Positions 8,382-15,893 of a stretch of 47,025 bases of DNA are shown here, in pieces. The position numbers and the translations under genes were made by a program. The notes beneath the pieces are model-generated. The model did no database searches. It was not told the DNA's origin and saw only the letters and a list, made by a program, of their open reading frames with translations. The number at the start of each line of letters is the position of its first letter. Position 1 is the stretch's first letter. The stretch is from Ignavibacteriaceae bacterium (GTDB lineage Bacteria; Bacteroidota; Ignavibacteria; Ignavibacteriales; Ignavibacteriaceae). The stretch is from assembly GCA_031292455.1 (NCBI GenBank), contig JARLHC010000032.1:1-47025 (forward strand), in the 5' to 3' direction.

Positions 8382-9758
8382 ATGATGAATAATAAATTAT
8401 TCACCTGGAGTAAGCCATCTCTACTAAAAGTAGCCAGGCATCCGGTTTTTATCATTGGGATTGTCATGCTTCTCTTTGTGTTAATAATAACATTCTTTCC
8501 TGATTATATTATAAATACATTTTTCAAAACCAGAATTACCAAAGCAATTACTGAAGTTTGTTCCGCTGATTCAGTACATCTTGGCCGACTTCATTATAAT
8601 GTCTGGAGGAATCGTGTAGGATGTGACTCGATATCATTAAAAACCAACGATTATACATTTAGTGCAGCCCCCCTTTCACTTAATGGATTCGGATTACTGA
8701 AAATAATCCGGCAAAGTAATTTTACCCCCAACACTATCGCCAACTCAGAAATCGACGCAAAGGGTATTATTTTATATTTCAATCAATCCCAACAGGAACT
8801 TCGATTTGGATTACTCCATATTTCAGTGCCAGACTCTGAATTAGTTATTGATTCAATTAAGTATTCACCTTTATCAAATGATGATAAATTCTTTTCTAAA
8901 AGTAGATTCAGGCAAACCAGCTATCGCATTCAAATTCCTCAAATTCAAATTCATGGCATGGATTGTCTCGCATTTCTGCAAAGTGACAATATTATTGCCC
9001 GGAAAATTGAAATAAATGAAGTGTCTGCCGACATCCTGGTGAACATGGATAAGCCCTATGATAAGAGTTCACAAAAGCCAAAAATGCCCAACGAGATCCT
9101 TGCTACTATGAAACAGGTGATTAAAATAGATAGTTTGAAAATTACTAATGGAAAGTTAAAATATTGCGAAAGATTTATCATAGGGACAAAACCGGGAATA
9201 ATCTTAATAAATGATATAAATATTTCAGCAGGTAGAATTGCTAATCATACCTCACGCTCTGATACTACGATTATCCTGGGAGACGGTCTATTTATGAACA
9301 CCGGTAAAATGAAATTGTTCATGTCGATCCCCCTCGAATCAAAGGATTTTTCCCTGAGATATTCCGGTTCGCTAAGCTCGATGGATGTAACCGAACTAAA
9401 TTCATTTATTGAACCAAGTGAAAACCAACGCATTAATTCCGGATTTCTGAAGTCCGCAAGGTTTAACATCAATGTTAATGCAGGAGATGCAAGCGGTAAC
9501 CTGCTGCTTGAGTATAATAACCTTGACATATCTTTTATAGATAAGAATACCGGAAGTGAAAAAGGAATATTCAATCAGATTTCATCTTTATTTGGTAAAA
9601 TATTTGTTATCCGCAAGGCCAATACTTCTGATGATAAAGGATTAATGAAGGTCGGTCTGACAAAATATATGCGAAACCCTGATGATTATTTCTTCCAGTA
9701 TGTATGGTTTGCACTCAGAAATGGGATTGCGGATGTCGTCGGATTCCCTCCTAAATAA
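8382..9758 (+). CDS. AsmA/DUF748-like membrane-anchored envelope protein
   Basis: This is a 458-residue protein with one N-terminal membrane anchor (about residues 19-42, HPVFIIGIVMLLFVLIITFF) and a large beta-rich domain predicted to lie in the periplasm. Patterns such as YNVWRNRVGCDSISLKTNDYTF, repeated SLKITNGKLKY-like strands and the C-terminal domain are reminiscent of AsmA-family or DUF748 proteins, which are implicated in lipid movement or outer-membrane assembly. It lies 51 bp after the Lmo0937-like gene and shares its 34-bp element. Grouping with mlaEFD and PAP2 genes in the same region fits an envelope-lipid role. Family assignment is from the overall pattern rather than a diagnostic motif. 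Confidence 0.55.
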   Translation: MMNNKLFTWSKPSLLKVARHPVFIIGIVMLLFVLIITFFPDYIINTFFKTRITKAITEVCSADSVHLGRLHYNVWRNRVGCDSISLKTNDYTFSAAPLSLNGFGLLKIIRQSNFTPNTIANSEIDAKGIILYFNQSQQELRFGLLHISVPDSELVIDSIKYSPLSNDDKFFSKSRFRQTSYRIQIPQIQIHGMDCLAFLQSDNIIARKIEINEVSADILVNMDKPYDKSSQKPKMPNEILATMKQVIKIDSLKITNGKLKYCERFIIGTKPGIILINDINISAGRIANHTSRSDTTIILGDGLFMNTGKMKLFMSIPLESKDFSLRYSGSLSSMDVTELNSFIEPSENQRINSGFLKSARFNINVNAGDASGNLLLEYNNLDISFIDKNTGSEKGIFNQISSLFGKIFVIRKANTSDDKGLMKVGLTKYMRNPDDYFFQYVWFALRNGIADVVGFPPK

Positions 9759-9799
9759 TTATTAACTATAACTTAATCACTTATATCCACCAAAGGATG

Positions 9800-9833
9800 T
9801 AGTTCCCCTTTCATCCTTTTGACCGATTTAACT
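9800..9833 (+). promoter_or_regulatory. 34-bp CATCC element, copy 2 (before the histidine kinase)
   Basis: TAGTTCCCCTTTCATCC is followed by TTTTGACCGATTTAACT. The left flank reads CAAAGGATG (9791-9799), so AAAGGATG and CATCCTTT make an 8-bp inverted repeat around a 12-bp centre. TTGACC at 9819 is followed after 17 bp by TATTAT, a sigma-70-like arrangement seen only in this copy. The core ends 93 bp before the start at 9910. Confidence 0.82.
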
Positions 9834-9909
9834 CATCATTATATTATTGTAGTTTATAGGTAATAAATACGATATCATTTTGCGCATAAACTATTCAATT
9901 TAAAACACT

Positions 9910-11403
9910 ATGAAGAACAATAATCTTATTCCCGATACAATACACCGGGAAAATATTGAAAGTAACCAGGACAACGTTAAAAAAGTTATCCTTCTTGTTG
10001 AAGATGAAGCTATCGTAGCCATGACGGAATCCATAGAATTAAAAAACTATGGTTATAATGTTATTCATGTTATGAATGGTCAGAAAGCGATTGATGTTGT
10101 CAATAATACTTCCAATGTAATTGATCTGATTCTAATGGACATTAATCTTGGAAGTAAATTAGACGGCACTGAAATAGCTAAAATAATACTTAAAGATCAT
10201 GATATTCCTTTATTGTTTCTTTCAAGCCATACGGAGCGTGAAATAGTAGATAAAACAGAGGATATTACTTTTTATGGATATGTTGTTAAAGATTCCGGCA
10301 TTATTGTTCTTGATGCTTCTATTAAAATGGCCTTTAGACTTCATGAAGCATATCAGGATTTGAAAAATCAGAAAATAAACATTGAGAACCAGAAATTAAA
10401 TTTGCAAATATTTGAAAAAAGATACCGCAGGCTCTTCGAAGCTGCGAAGGATGGTATAATAATACTTAATGCAGAAAGCGGGATGATCGTTGATGTAAAT
10501 CCTTTTTTAATTAATATGCTTGGATATTCCAAAGAACAGTTCCTAACAAAACATATCTGGGATATCAGCACACGCGATAATACTGAATATTCAAAGCAGA
10601 TGTTTAAAGAATTACAAGAGAAAGAATACGTGCGCTATGAAGATTTACCTTTGGAATCATCCGGAGGAATGGAAAAACATGTAGAGTTTGTAAGTAATGT
10701 TTATTTAGTCGATGGTGAAAAGGTTATTCAATGTAATATTCGTGATATATCAAACCGGATCAAACAGGAACAACTGATCCATGAAGAGCTGGAAAAACAG
10801 GAAGCGTTACTTAAAGAGATACAGCATCGTACCAAAAACAGCTTTAATATGATTACAAGTTTAATTCATATAAGGTCAGGGATAACCCATTCTGAGGAAG
10901 CCAAAACAGTCCTTGAAGATCTAACATTAAGAGTAAAATCAATTTCTGATTTATATTCACTTCTGTACGACACAAATTCTTTTTATGAAGCCCGGGTTAT
11001 TCCATATTGTAATAAAGTAATCGACTCCGTCCTCAATCTTTCAAAATATATCGAAGTTAATAAAAATATTCAGGATATTACAGTTTCTTCTTCAGATGCG
11101 GCTATCATCGGGATGATTCTTGTTGAACTGATATCAAACATTATTAAATATGCATTTCCTGATTCTCTTACAGGAATGGTAAATATAGAGTTAAAATTAA
11201 AAGATTCCAATGTTGTATTGATAGTGGAAGATGATGGTATCGGGTTACCTAAGGACTTTGATATAAATAAAATTGAAAGCATCGGGCTTCATCTTGTTGA
11301 CTTAATGGTTAGTCAGCTTGATGGTAAAATCCAATTCGTTCCGGGGAAAGGGACAAAGATAATAATTGAGTTCCCATTTTCAGCACCCAGCCCAAGATCA
11401 TAA
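9910..11403 (+). CDS. REC-PAS-HisKA_2 histidine kinase (cytosolic, receiver at the N-terminus)
   Basis: This 497-residue kinase lacks membrane segments. A receiver domain at about 23-142 has Glu31/Asp32, phosphoacceptor Asp77 (LILMDINL) and Lys127. A short coiled linker leads to a PAS domain at about 170-285 (YRRLFEAAKDGIIIL start). The HisKA_2-type dimerisation helix has His306 in KEIQHRTKNSFNMI, followed by an ATPase domain at about 385-490 with Asn410 in the N box (ELISNIIKY) and DDGIGLP at 441-447. With the receiver in front of the kinase core, an upstream kinase may control its activity, or the receiver may be reached by reverse phosphotransfer. Likely targets are the two LuxR-type regulators in this region. 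It is preceded by element copy 2; no clear ribosome-binding site is visible. Confidence 0.9.
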   Translation: MKNNNLIPDTIHRENIESNQDNVKKVILLVEDEAIVAMTESIELKNYGYNVIHVMNGQKAIDVVNNTSNVIDLILMDINLGSKLDGTEIAKIILKDHDIPLLFLSSHTEREIVDKTEDITFYGYVVKDSGIIVLDASIKMAFRLHEAYQDLKNQKINIENQKLNLQIFEKRYRRLFEAAKDGIIILNAESGMIVDVNPFLINMLGYSKEQFLTKHIWDISTRDNTEYSKQMFKELQEKEYVRYEDLPLESSGGMEKHVEFVSNVYLVDGEKVIQCNIRDISNRIKQEQLIHEELEKQEALLKEIQHRTKNSFNMITSLIHIRSGITHSEEAKTVLEDLTLRVKSISDLYSLLYDTNSFYEARVIPYCNKVIDSVLNLSKYIEVNKNIQDITVSSSDAAIIGMILVELISNIIKYAFPDSLTGMVNIELKLKDSNVVLIVEDDGIGLPKDFDINKIESIGLHLVDLMVSQLDGKIQFVPGKGTKIIIEFPFSAPSPRS

Positions 11404-11419
11404 ATTAGATCGATAGTAG

Positions 11420-11453
11420 TAGTTCCTTTTTCATCCTTTCGACCGATTGAATT
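11420..11453 (+). promoter_or_regulatory. 34-bp CATCC element, copy 3 (before the secreted/DUF6600 pair)
   Basis: TAGTTCCTTTTTCATCC is followed by TTTCGACCGATTGAATT; this copy equals the consensus. The core ends 169 bp before the ATG at 11606, the longest leader of the ten. It starts 16 bp after the kinase stop. Confidence 0.82.
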
Positions 11454-11605
11454 GACCCCCATATTGGAAGTATCTTTTCTTTCAGAGTTCAGACTCTTAA
11501 AATAATTACCGGGAGTTTTGACATGTTTCAAATTAAGTTAAACAATCGTCCTGTTCATTAAAGGTAATTGAATGATATGGCCGAATATTCTAAAGGAAAA
11601 ACATC

Positions 11606-12136
11606 ATGAGATATTTAATGGTACTAATTGCGGCAATGTTCTTGTGTACTGCATTGAATGCACAAGTACATGTAAGCTTCAACTTAGGCAGTCAGCCTGT
11701 TTGGGGCCCCACCGGTAATGATTATGTAGAAAATTATTACTTGCCCGATATAGAAGCATACTATAATGTTTCCCAACATCGTTATTACTTTAATGAAGGC
11801 GGACGTTGGGTCGGCAGGTCTTCTTTACCGTCACGTTATCGTAACTATGACTTATATAATTCTCATAAAGTAGTTATTAATGAAAGAGAGCCCTGGCGAA
11901 ATCATGAAACTTACAGAAGTCAATATGCCTCTTATAAAGGGCGCCACGATCAGCAGCCGATTCGGGATAGCCATGATTCTAAATATTTTGTAAATAAAAA
12001 CCATCCTCAGCATAATACCTGGGTTCAGCAGCAAAAGCATGATAATGGTAACCACTACGGACAGAATAAAGGAAATAATGGAAAAGGTAACAATGGAAAC
12101 GGAAAGGGGAACGGCAAAGGCAAGGGTAACAAGTAA
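11606..12136 (+). CDS. Secreted small protein with an Asn/Gly/Lys-rich tail
   Basis: This 176-residue protein begins with a clear signal peptide (MRYLMVLIAAMFLCTALNAQ, cleavage near residue 20). The mature part is rich in Tyr, Trp, Arg and His (HRYYFNEGGRWVGRSSLPSR, YDLYNSHKVVINEREPWR) and ends in a low-complexity tail built of GNNGKGN-type units. Similar small exported proteins are common in Bacteroidota, but I know no function. AAAGGA upstream supports the start. It is followed after 82 bp by the DUF6600 lipoprotein gene, with a small hairpin in the gap; both probably belong to the transcript that starts downstream of element copy 3. A structural or surface-hydration role is speculation. 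Confidence 0.7.
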   Translation: MRYLMVLIAAMFLCTALNAQVHVSFNLGSQPVWGPTGNDYVENYYLPDIEAYYNVSQHRYYFNEGGRWVGRSSLPSRYRNYDLYNSHKVVINEREPWRNHETYRSQYASYKGRHDQQPIRDSHDSKYFVNKNHPQHNTWVQQQKHDNGNHYGQNKGNNGKGNNGNGKGNGKGKGNK

Positions 12137-12162
12137 AAGAGATATATAAATATAAAAGTTAA

Positions 12163-12189
12163 AACCGGTTATTATTTTTGAAGCCGGTT
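12163..12189 (+). terminator. Small hairpin between the secreted protein and the DUF6600 gene
   Basis: AACCGG and CCGGTT pair across a 15-bp loop and are followed by GGTATAATTTTATT. The stem is short and the loop large, so it is at best a weak terminator or attenuator that would lower expression of the downstream lipoprotein gene. Confidence 0.3.
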
Positions 12190-12218
12190 GGTATAATTTT
12201 ATTTAATAAAGGTAAAAT

Positions 12219-13313
12219 ATGATAAAGAAAATATTGACTCCGTTGTTTATGGTTCTGCTTGCGTGGATTATTCCCGGATGCAGTACCGGATTTATTGCCC
12301 AGGATAATGGAACGGGTAATAATTCTAATTATACTGAAAATAATAGTCAGGATAACAATTCCGATTACGATGAATATAATGTTGATGACTTAAATCAGTA
12401 CGGCGAATGGGTAAATGTAAATCAATATGGGAGGGTATGGCACCCTTCAGTAATTAACAGCTGGCAGCCATTTACTAATGGACACTGGACTTATGATGGG
12501 AATGACTGGGTATGGGTTTCCTATGAACCGTTTGGCTGGATAGTTTACCATTACGGTGAATGGGAATATTCTCCTGAATATGGCTGGTTATGGATTCCCG
12601 GCAGAGATGCCTGGTCGCCGGCCCGTGTTCAATGGATCGATTACGGTGATAATATCGGTTGGGCTCCAATGCGTGCAAACAATCAGAATTGGCCAGAACC
12701 CTGGGTGAATAATAATGTTCATTCCTGGACAGTTGTAAGGACGGAAGATTTTAACAGGGAAAATATAACTTCCTATGGACTTCCTTCCGTATCACGTGTT
12801 AATAATGTTAATCAGAACCAAATTCAAAGGCGTCAGCCGGATGTTAAAATTGTTCAAAGCCATCTTAAGGAACCGATAAAAATTGTAAAAATTGATAAAG
12901 AACCTATAAGAAATGAAACTCAGCCTGTAAGCACTAATACTCCTCCGGTTAGAAATGATAATCCACCGGTAAGGACAATTGCTCCTCCGGTAAATAATGA
13001 TAATCCTCCGGTAAGAACCGGTGTTCCACCTGTTCAGAATAATAATCCACCAGTCAGGACTAATACTCCCCCGGTAAGAAACGATACCCCTCCGGTAATA
13101 AATAAAAATCAGACAAATGTAAGACCTTCCAATAATAGAAATATTATTCATATGCAGGTCCCTCCAGAAGAAAAACAAAAGGTTGCCAGGTATCAGCCAA
13201 AAGTTGAAAAAGATGTGCTAATAAAAAGGAATCCCCGCCCGGTTATAAATAATGCACCTAAAACAGACGGAAGAAACAATAATGACAAAAAGAGTGGAGA
13301 CGAAAGGAAATAA
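12219..13313 (+). CDS. DUF6600-type lipoprotein with a Pro-Pro-Val heptad tail
   Basis: This 364-residue protein has a lipoprotein signal with Cys21 (WIIPGCSTG). A Trp/Tyr-rich domain follows at about 60-150 with repeating units (YGEWVNVNQYGRVWHPS, WVWVSYEPFGWIVYHYGEW, YGWLWIPGRDAWSPARVQW), which is the DUF6600 pattern found in envelope proteins of Bacteroidota and Proteobacteria. Residues 242-297 are eight heptads beginning PPV, encoded by a 21-bp tandem repeat. The C-terminus is basic and could bind polyanions such as LPS or peptidoglycan. The AAAGG site 6 bp upstream supports the start. The Pro-rich segment is likely a rigid spacer. Function unknown. Confidence 0.8.
   Translation: MIKKILTPLFMVLLAWIIPGCSTGFIAQDNGTGNNSNYTENNSQDNNSDYDEYNVDDLNQYGEWVNVNQYGRVWHPSVINSWQPFTNGHWTYDGNDWVWVSYEPFGWIVYHYGEWEYSPEYGWLWIPGRDAWSPARVQWIDYGDNIGWAPMRANNQNWPEPWVNNNVHSWTVVRTEDFNRENITSYGLPSVSRVNNVNQNQIQRRQPDVKIVQSHLKEPIKIVKIDKEPIRNETQPVSTNTPPVRNDNPPVRTIAPPVNNDNPPVRTGVPPVQNNNPPVRTNTPPVRNDTPPVINKNQTNVRPSNNRNIIHMQVPPEEKQKVARYQPKVEKDVLIKRNPRPVINNAPKTDGRNNNDKKSGDERK
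12942..13109 (+). repeat. 21-bp coding tandem repeat, eight units (PPVxxxx heptads)
   Basis: Eight consecutive in-frame heptads start with Pro-Pro-Val (PPVRNDN, PPVRTIA, PPVNNDN, PPVRTGV, PPVQNNN, PPVRTNT, PPVRNDT, PPVINKN). The units are close enough at DNA level to allow copy-number change by slippage without loss of frame. Confidence 0.85.
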
Positions 13314-13366
13314 TTAATTGTATAAAATAATTTTTCACCAGATAATAAGATATACTATTAAAGACT

Positions 13367-13400
13367 TAATTCTTTTTTCATCCCTTTGGACTATTGAATT
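13367..13400 (+). promoter_or_regulatory. 34-bp CATCC element, copy 4 (before the KaiC-like gene)
   Basis: TAATTCTTTTTTCATCC is followed by CTTTGGACTATTGAATT. It departs from consensus at three or four positions but keeps the CATCC core and the ATTGAATT tail. The core ends 133 bp before the start at 13517. Confidence 0.75.
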
Positions 13401-13516
13401 GTTTGACAAACTTCCATAAGATTTGTGTGTTGCTTATAGAAAAAGAACATTTAGTATTATGCAAAATATAAAAGCATAATCATTTATTAATAAAAACGGA
13501 TCCGAAAACAAACATT

Positions 13517-15268
13517 ATGAATAAGAAGGACTTAGAATTTAAACGTAAAACCCTTCCAAAATCTCCCACAAGTATTCAGGGATTGGATGAAATTACAGGC
13601 GGCGGGTTACCAAAAGGCAGGCCGACACTTATATGCGGTGGTGCAGGTTGCGGAAAGACCCTTTTTGCAATGGAGTTCCTTGTCCGGGGAGCAACTCAAT
13701 ATAAGGAACCGGGTGTTTTTATCTCTTTCGAAGAAACTGAAGAAGAACTTACTGCAAATGTTGCTTCACTTGGGTTCGATCTGGAGAGTCTTATAAAACA
13801 AAAAAAAATCTGGCTTGAGAATATCCGCGTAGAACCTTCTGAAATTGAACAAAGCGGTGAATATGATTTAGCAGGATTGTTTGTCAGGATCCATCACGCT
13901 ATTGAAAGCATAAATGCAAAACGAGTTGTCCTAGATACTATTGAAATTCTCTTTTCAGGTTTACCTAATCCCCACATATTACGGGCTGAACTGCAGCGCC
14001 TATTGGGTTGGCTAAAAAAGAAAGGAATAACAACAATAATTACTGCAGAGCGGGGTGAAGGTTTTTTAACCCGACAGGGTCTGGAAGAATATGTCTCCGA
14101 TTGTGTTATTCTGCTCGATCATCGCGTAAATGATCAGTCATCAATACGGCGCCTGCGAATCGTAAAATATCGCGGGTCAACTCATGGAACCAACGAGTAT
14201 CCTTTCCTGATTGATGAAGACGGTTTTTCTGTCTTACCAGTCACATCCCTGGGTTTGAATTATTTTACATCAGCTGAGAGAATTTCTACAGGTATCCCCC
14301 GTCTTGATACCATGCTCTCCGGTAAAGGTTATTTCCGCGGAAGTACTGTTCTCGTTTCAGGAACAGCCGGTACCGGCAAGACAAGTATAGCTGCACAATT
14401 TGTTGAGTCCGCCTGCAGGAGAAAAGAGCGTGTCCTCTATTTTACTTTTGAAGAATCTCCCGGGCAGCTTATACGTAATATGTGTTCGATAGGAATAAAT
14501 TTAGAGCCGTGGGTAAAAAAAGGACTTCTTCAATTTCATGCCACGCGTCCTACTCTTTATGGATTGGAGACACATCTTACTACAAGCATAAAATTGATAA
14601 ATCAATTTAAACCTTCAGTTGTAATCCTTGACCCTATAAATGCATTTGTTATGGGAGAAAATCAAACTGAAGTCAAAACCATGCTATTGCGTCTTGTCGA
14701 TTTCTTAAAGATGAAAGAGTGCACAGCATTTTTTACAAGTCTCACTTCCGCCGGAGAAAATGTGGAAATTTCGGATGTTTATATTTCATCTTTAATCGAT
14801 ACCTGGCTATTGCTGCGTGATATTGAAATAGGTGGTGAACGAAACAGAGGGTTATATGTACTTAAGTCGCGCGGAATGGCTCACTCTAATCAGATTCGAG
14901 AGTTTAAACTGACAAATAACGGCATTGAACTTCTTGATGTTTATGTCGGTCCCGAAGGTGTATTGACAGGTTCAGCACGATTATCTCAGGAAACAAAAGA
15001 TGAAGCTGAACAACTTTTACGTCAGCAGGAAATCGGGCGGAAACAATTTGGATTAGAGCGTAAGCGTGAAGCTATGGAAGCTCAGAAGGTGTTACTGCAG
15101 TCTGAATTTGAAGCTGAAGAATCAGAATCCCTCAAATTAATACGTATAGAAAAAGCGCGAAATGAACGATTTATACAGGACAAGGCGAAGATGGCTAAAA
15201 GCAGAAAAGGTGATATTTATATGAAAACAGTTGCGGCAAATAGTAAGAAGCAAAAGAAATTAAAGTAG
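13517..15268 (+). CDS. KaiC-like double-domain ATPase
   Basis: This 583-residue RecA/KaiC-family protein has two tandem domains. Domain 1 has Walker A GGAGCGKT at 41-48 and the catalytic FEE at 71-73; domain 2 has Walker A GTAGTGKT at 282-289 and FEES at 310-313. In cyanobacterial KaiC domain 2 the autophosphorylated pair is Ser431/Thr432 in an IST-TDT context; here the aligned segment is YISSLIDTW with Ser423/Ser424, so a Ser-Ser pair may be used. After domain 2 a charged, probably coiled-coil tail (about 490-583) replaces the usual KaiC C-terminal loop. There is no kaiA or kaiB in the window. Placement right after the sensor kinase and element copy 4 suggests a stress-signalling ATPase rather than a clock. 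No clear ribosome-binding site is seen. Confidence 0.93.
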   Translation: MNKKDLEFKRKTLPKSPTSIQGLDEITGGGLPKGRPTLICGGAGCGKTLFAMEFLVRGATQYKEPGVFISFEETEEELTANVASLGFDLESLIKQKKIWLENIRVEPSEIEQSGEYDLAGLFVRIHHAIESINAKRVVLDTIEILFSGLPNPHILRAELQRLLGWLKKKGITTIITAERGEGFLTRQGLEEYVSDCVILLDHRVNDQSSIRRLRIVKYRGSTHGTNEYPFLIDEDGFSVLPVTSLGLNYFTSAERISTGIPRLDTMLSGKGYFRGSTVLVSGTAGTGKTSIAAQFVESACRRKERVLYFTFEESPGQLIRNMCSIGINLEPWVKKGLLQFHATRPTLYGLETHLTTSIKLINQFKPSVVILDPINAFVMGENQTEVKTMLLRLVDFLKMKECTAFFTSLTSAGENVEISDVYISSLIDTWLLLRDIEIGGERNRGLYVLKSRGMAHSNQIREFKLTNNGIELLDVYVGPEGVLTGSARLSQETKDEAEQLLRQQEIGRKQFGLERKREAMEAQKVLLQSEFEAEESESLKLIRIEKARNERFIQDKAKMAKSRKGDIYMKTVAANSKKQKKLK

Positions 15269-15317
15269 AATAAAAAAGTCAAACTAATATTACCATTAAC
15301 TTCTCCCTCAAAGGATG

Positions 15318-15351
15318 TAGTCCCTTTTTCATCCTTTTGACCGATTGAACC
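15318..15351 (+). promoter_or_regulatory. 34-bp CATCC element, copy 5 (before the stress/PAP2 operon)
   Basis: TAGTCCCTTTTTCATCC is followed by TTTTGACCGATTGAACC. The left flank reads CAAAGGATG (15309-15317), giving the same AAAGGATG/CATCCTTT inverted repeat as copy 2. The core ends 81 bp before the start at 15416. Confidence 0.82.
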
Positions 15352-15415
15352 GATATTATTTCCTTCATATCATACAAAGTAAATAAAAATTTCTAAACAA
15401 CTCTCCAGGAGAATT

Positions 15416-15856
15416 ATGAAAATCAAATATTTCATCATAACAGTTATAGCATTTATAACAATGTCATTATTAACTGGATTCTATATGAATCAGGATGCGA
15501 AAGTAAAAGTTCAGCAGGATAACGGAAAACAAGCACATCAGGGTTTGAAAAAAGTAAAGACAGGTTTTGAGCATGAATGGCAGGAATTCAAAAACGATGC
15601 TGAATTAAAAATAAATGCTAATGAAAAACGAATTGCTGAATTTAAAGTAAAAATTAAAACAGAAGGGAAAGAATTCAAAGCTAAATATGATAAAGATGTG
15701 GTAGTATTAGAACAAAAAAATACCGGTCTGAAGAAAAAAATAAATGAGTTTAAGTTCGAAAGCAAAGACAAATGGGTAGAATTCAAAAATGGTTTTAATA
15801 AAGATATGGATGTAGTCGGAAAATCAATCAAGGATTTATTCGCTAAAAAAGATTAA
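15416..15856 (+). CDS. Small anchored or exported coiled-coil protein, Sll1863-like stress family
   Basis: This 146-residue protein has an N-terminal hydrophobic segment (FIITVIAFITMSLLTGF, about residues 6-22) that is a signal or anchor. The remainder is a highly charged helix with repeated EFK/WxEFK motifs (EHEWQEFKNDAELKINANE, KWVEFKNGFNKDMDVVGKSI). This matches the pattern of small proteins annotated in Bacteroidota as Sll1863-family stress-response proteins. AGGAG six bases before the ATG fixes the start. It is the first gene after element copy 5 and probably heads an operon that runs to 20776, with gaps of 37, 8, 7, 83 and 33 bp. Molecular function unknown; a periplasmic stress-sensing or scaffold role is conjecture. 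Confidence 0.65.
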   Translation: MKIKYFIITVIAFITMSLLTGFYMNQDAKVKVQQDNGKQAHQGLKKVKTGFEHEWQEFKNDAELKINANEKRIAEFKVKIKTEGKEFKAKYDKDVVVLEQKNTGLKKKINEFKFESKDKWVEFKNGFNKDMDVVGKSIKDLFAKKD

Positions 15857-15893
15857 TTAGAAAAAAAATGTCTTTAATTGGAAGGATAGGCAA

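Noticed and set aside
9819-9847. TTGACC-17-TATTAT in copy 2 as the promoter of all elements
   Set aside because: The same spacing and hexamers are not found in the other nine copies, so it cannot explain the conserved element.
12792-13178. A 128-codon minus-strand frame rich in Tyr, Arg and Ile repeats
   Set aside because: It is the antisense shadow of the PPV-repeat region of the DUF6600 gene.
13517-15268. Functional circadian clock locus
   Set aside because: No kaiA or kaiB is present and the KaiC C-terminal tail is replaced by a coiled coil; a clock is not supported.
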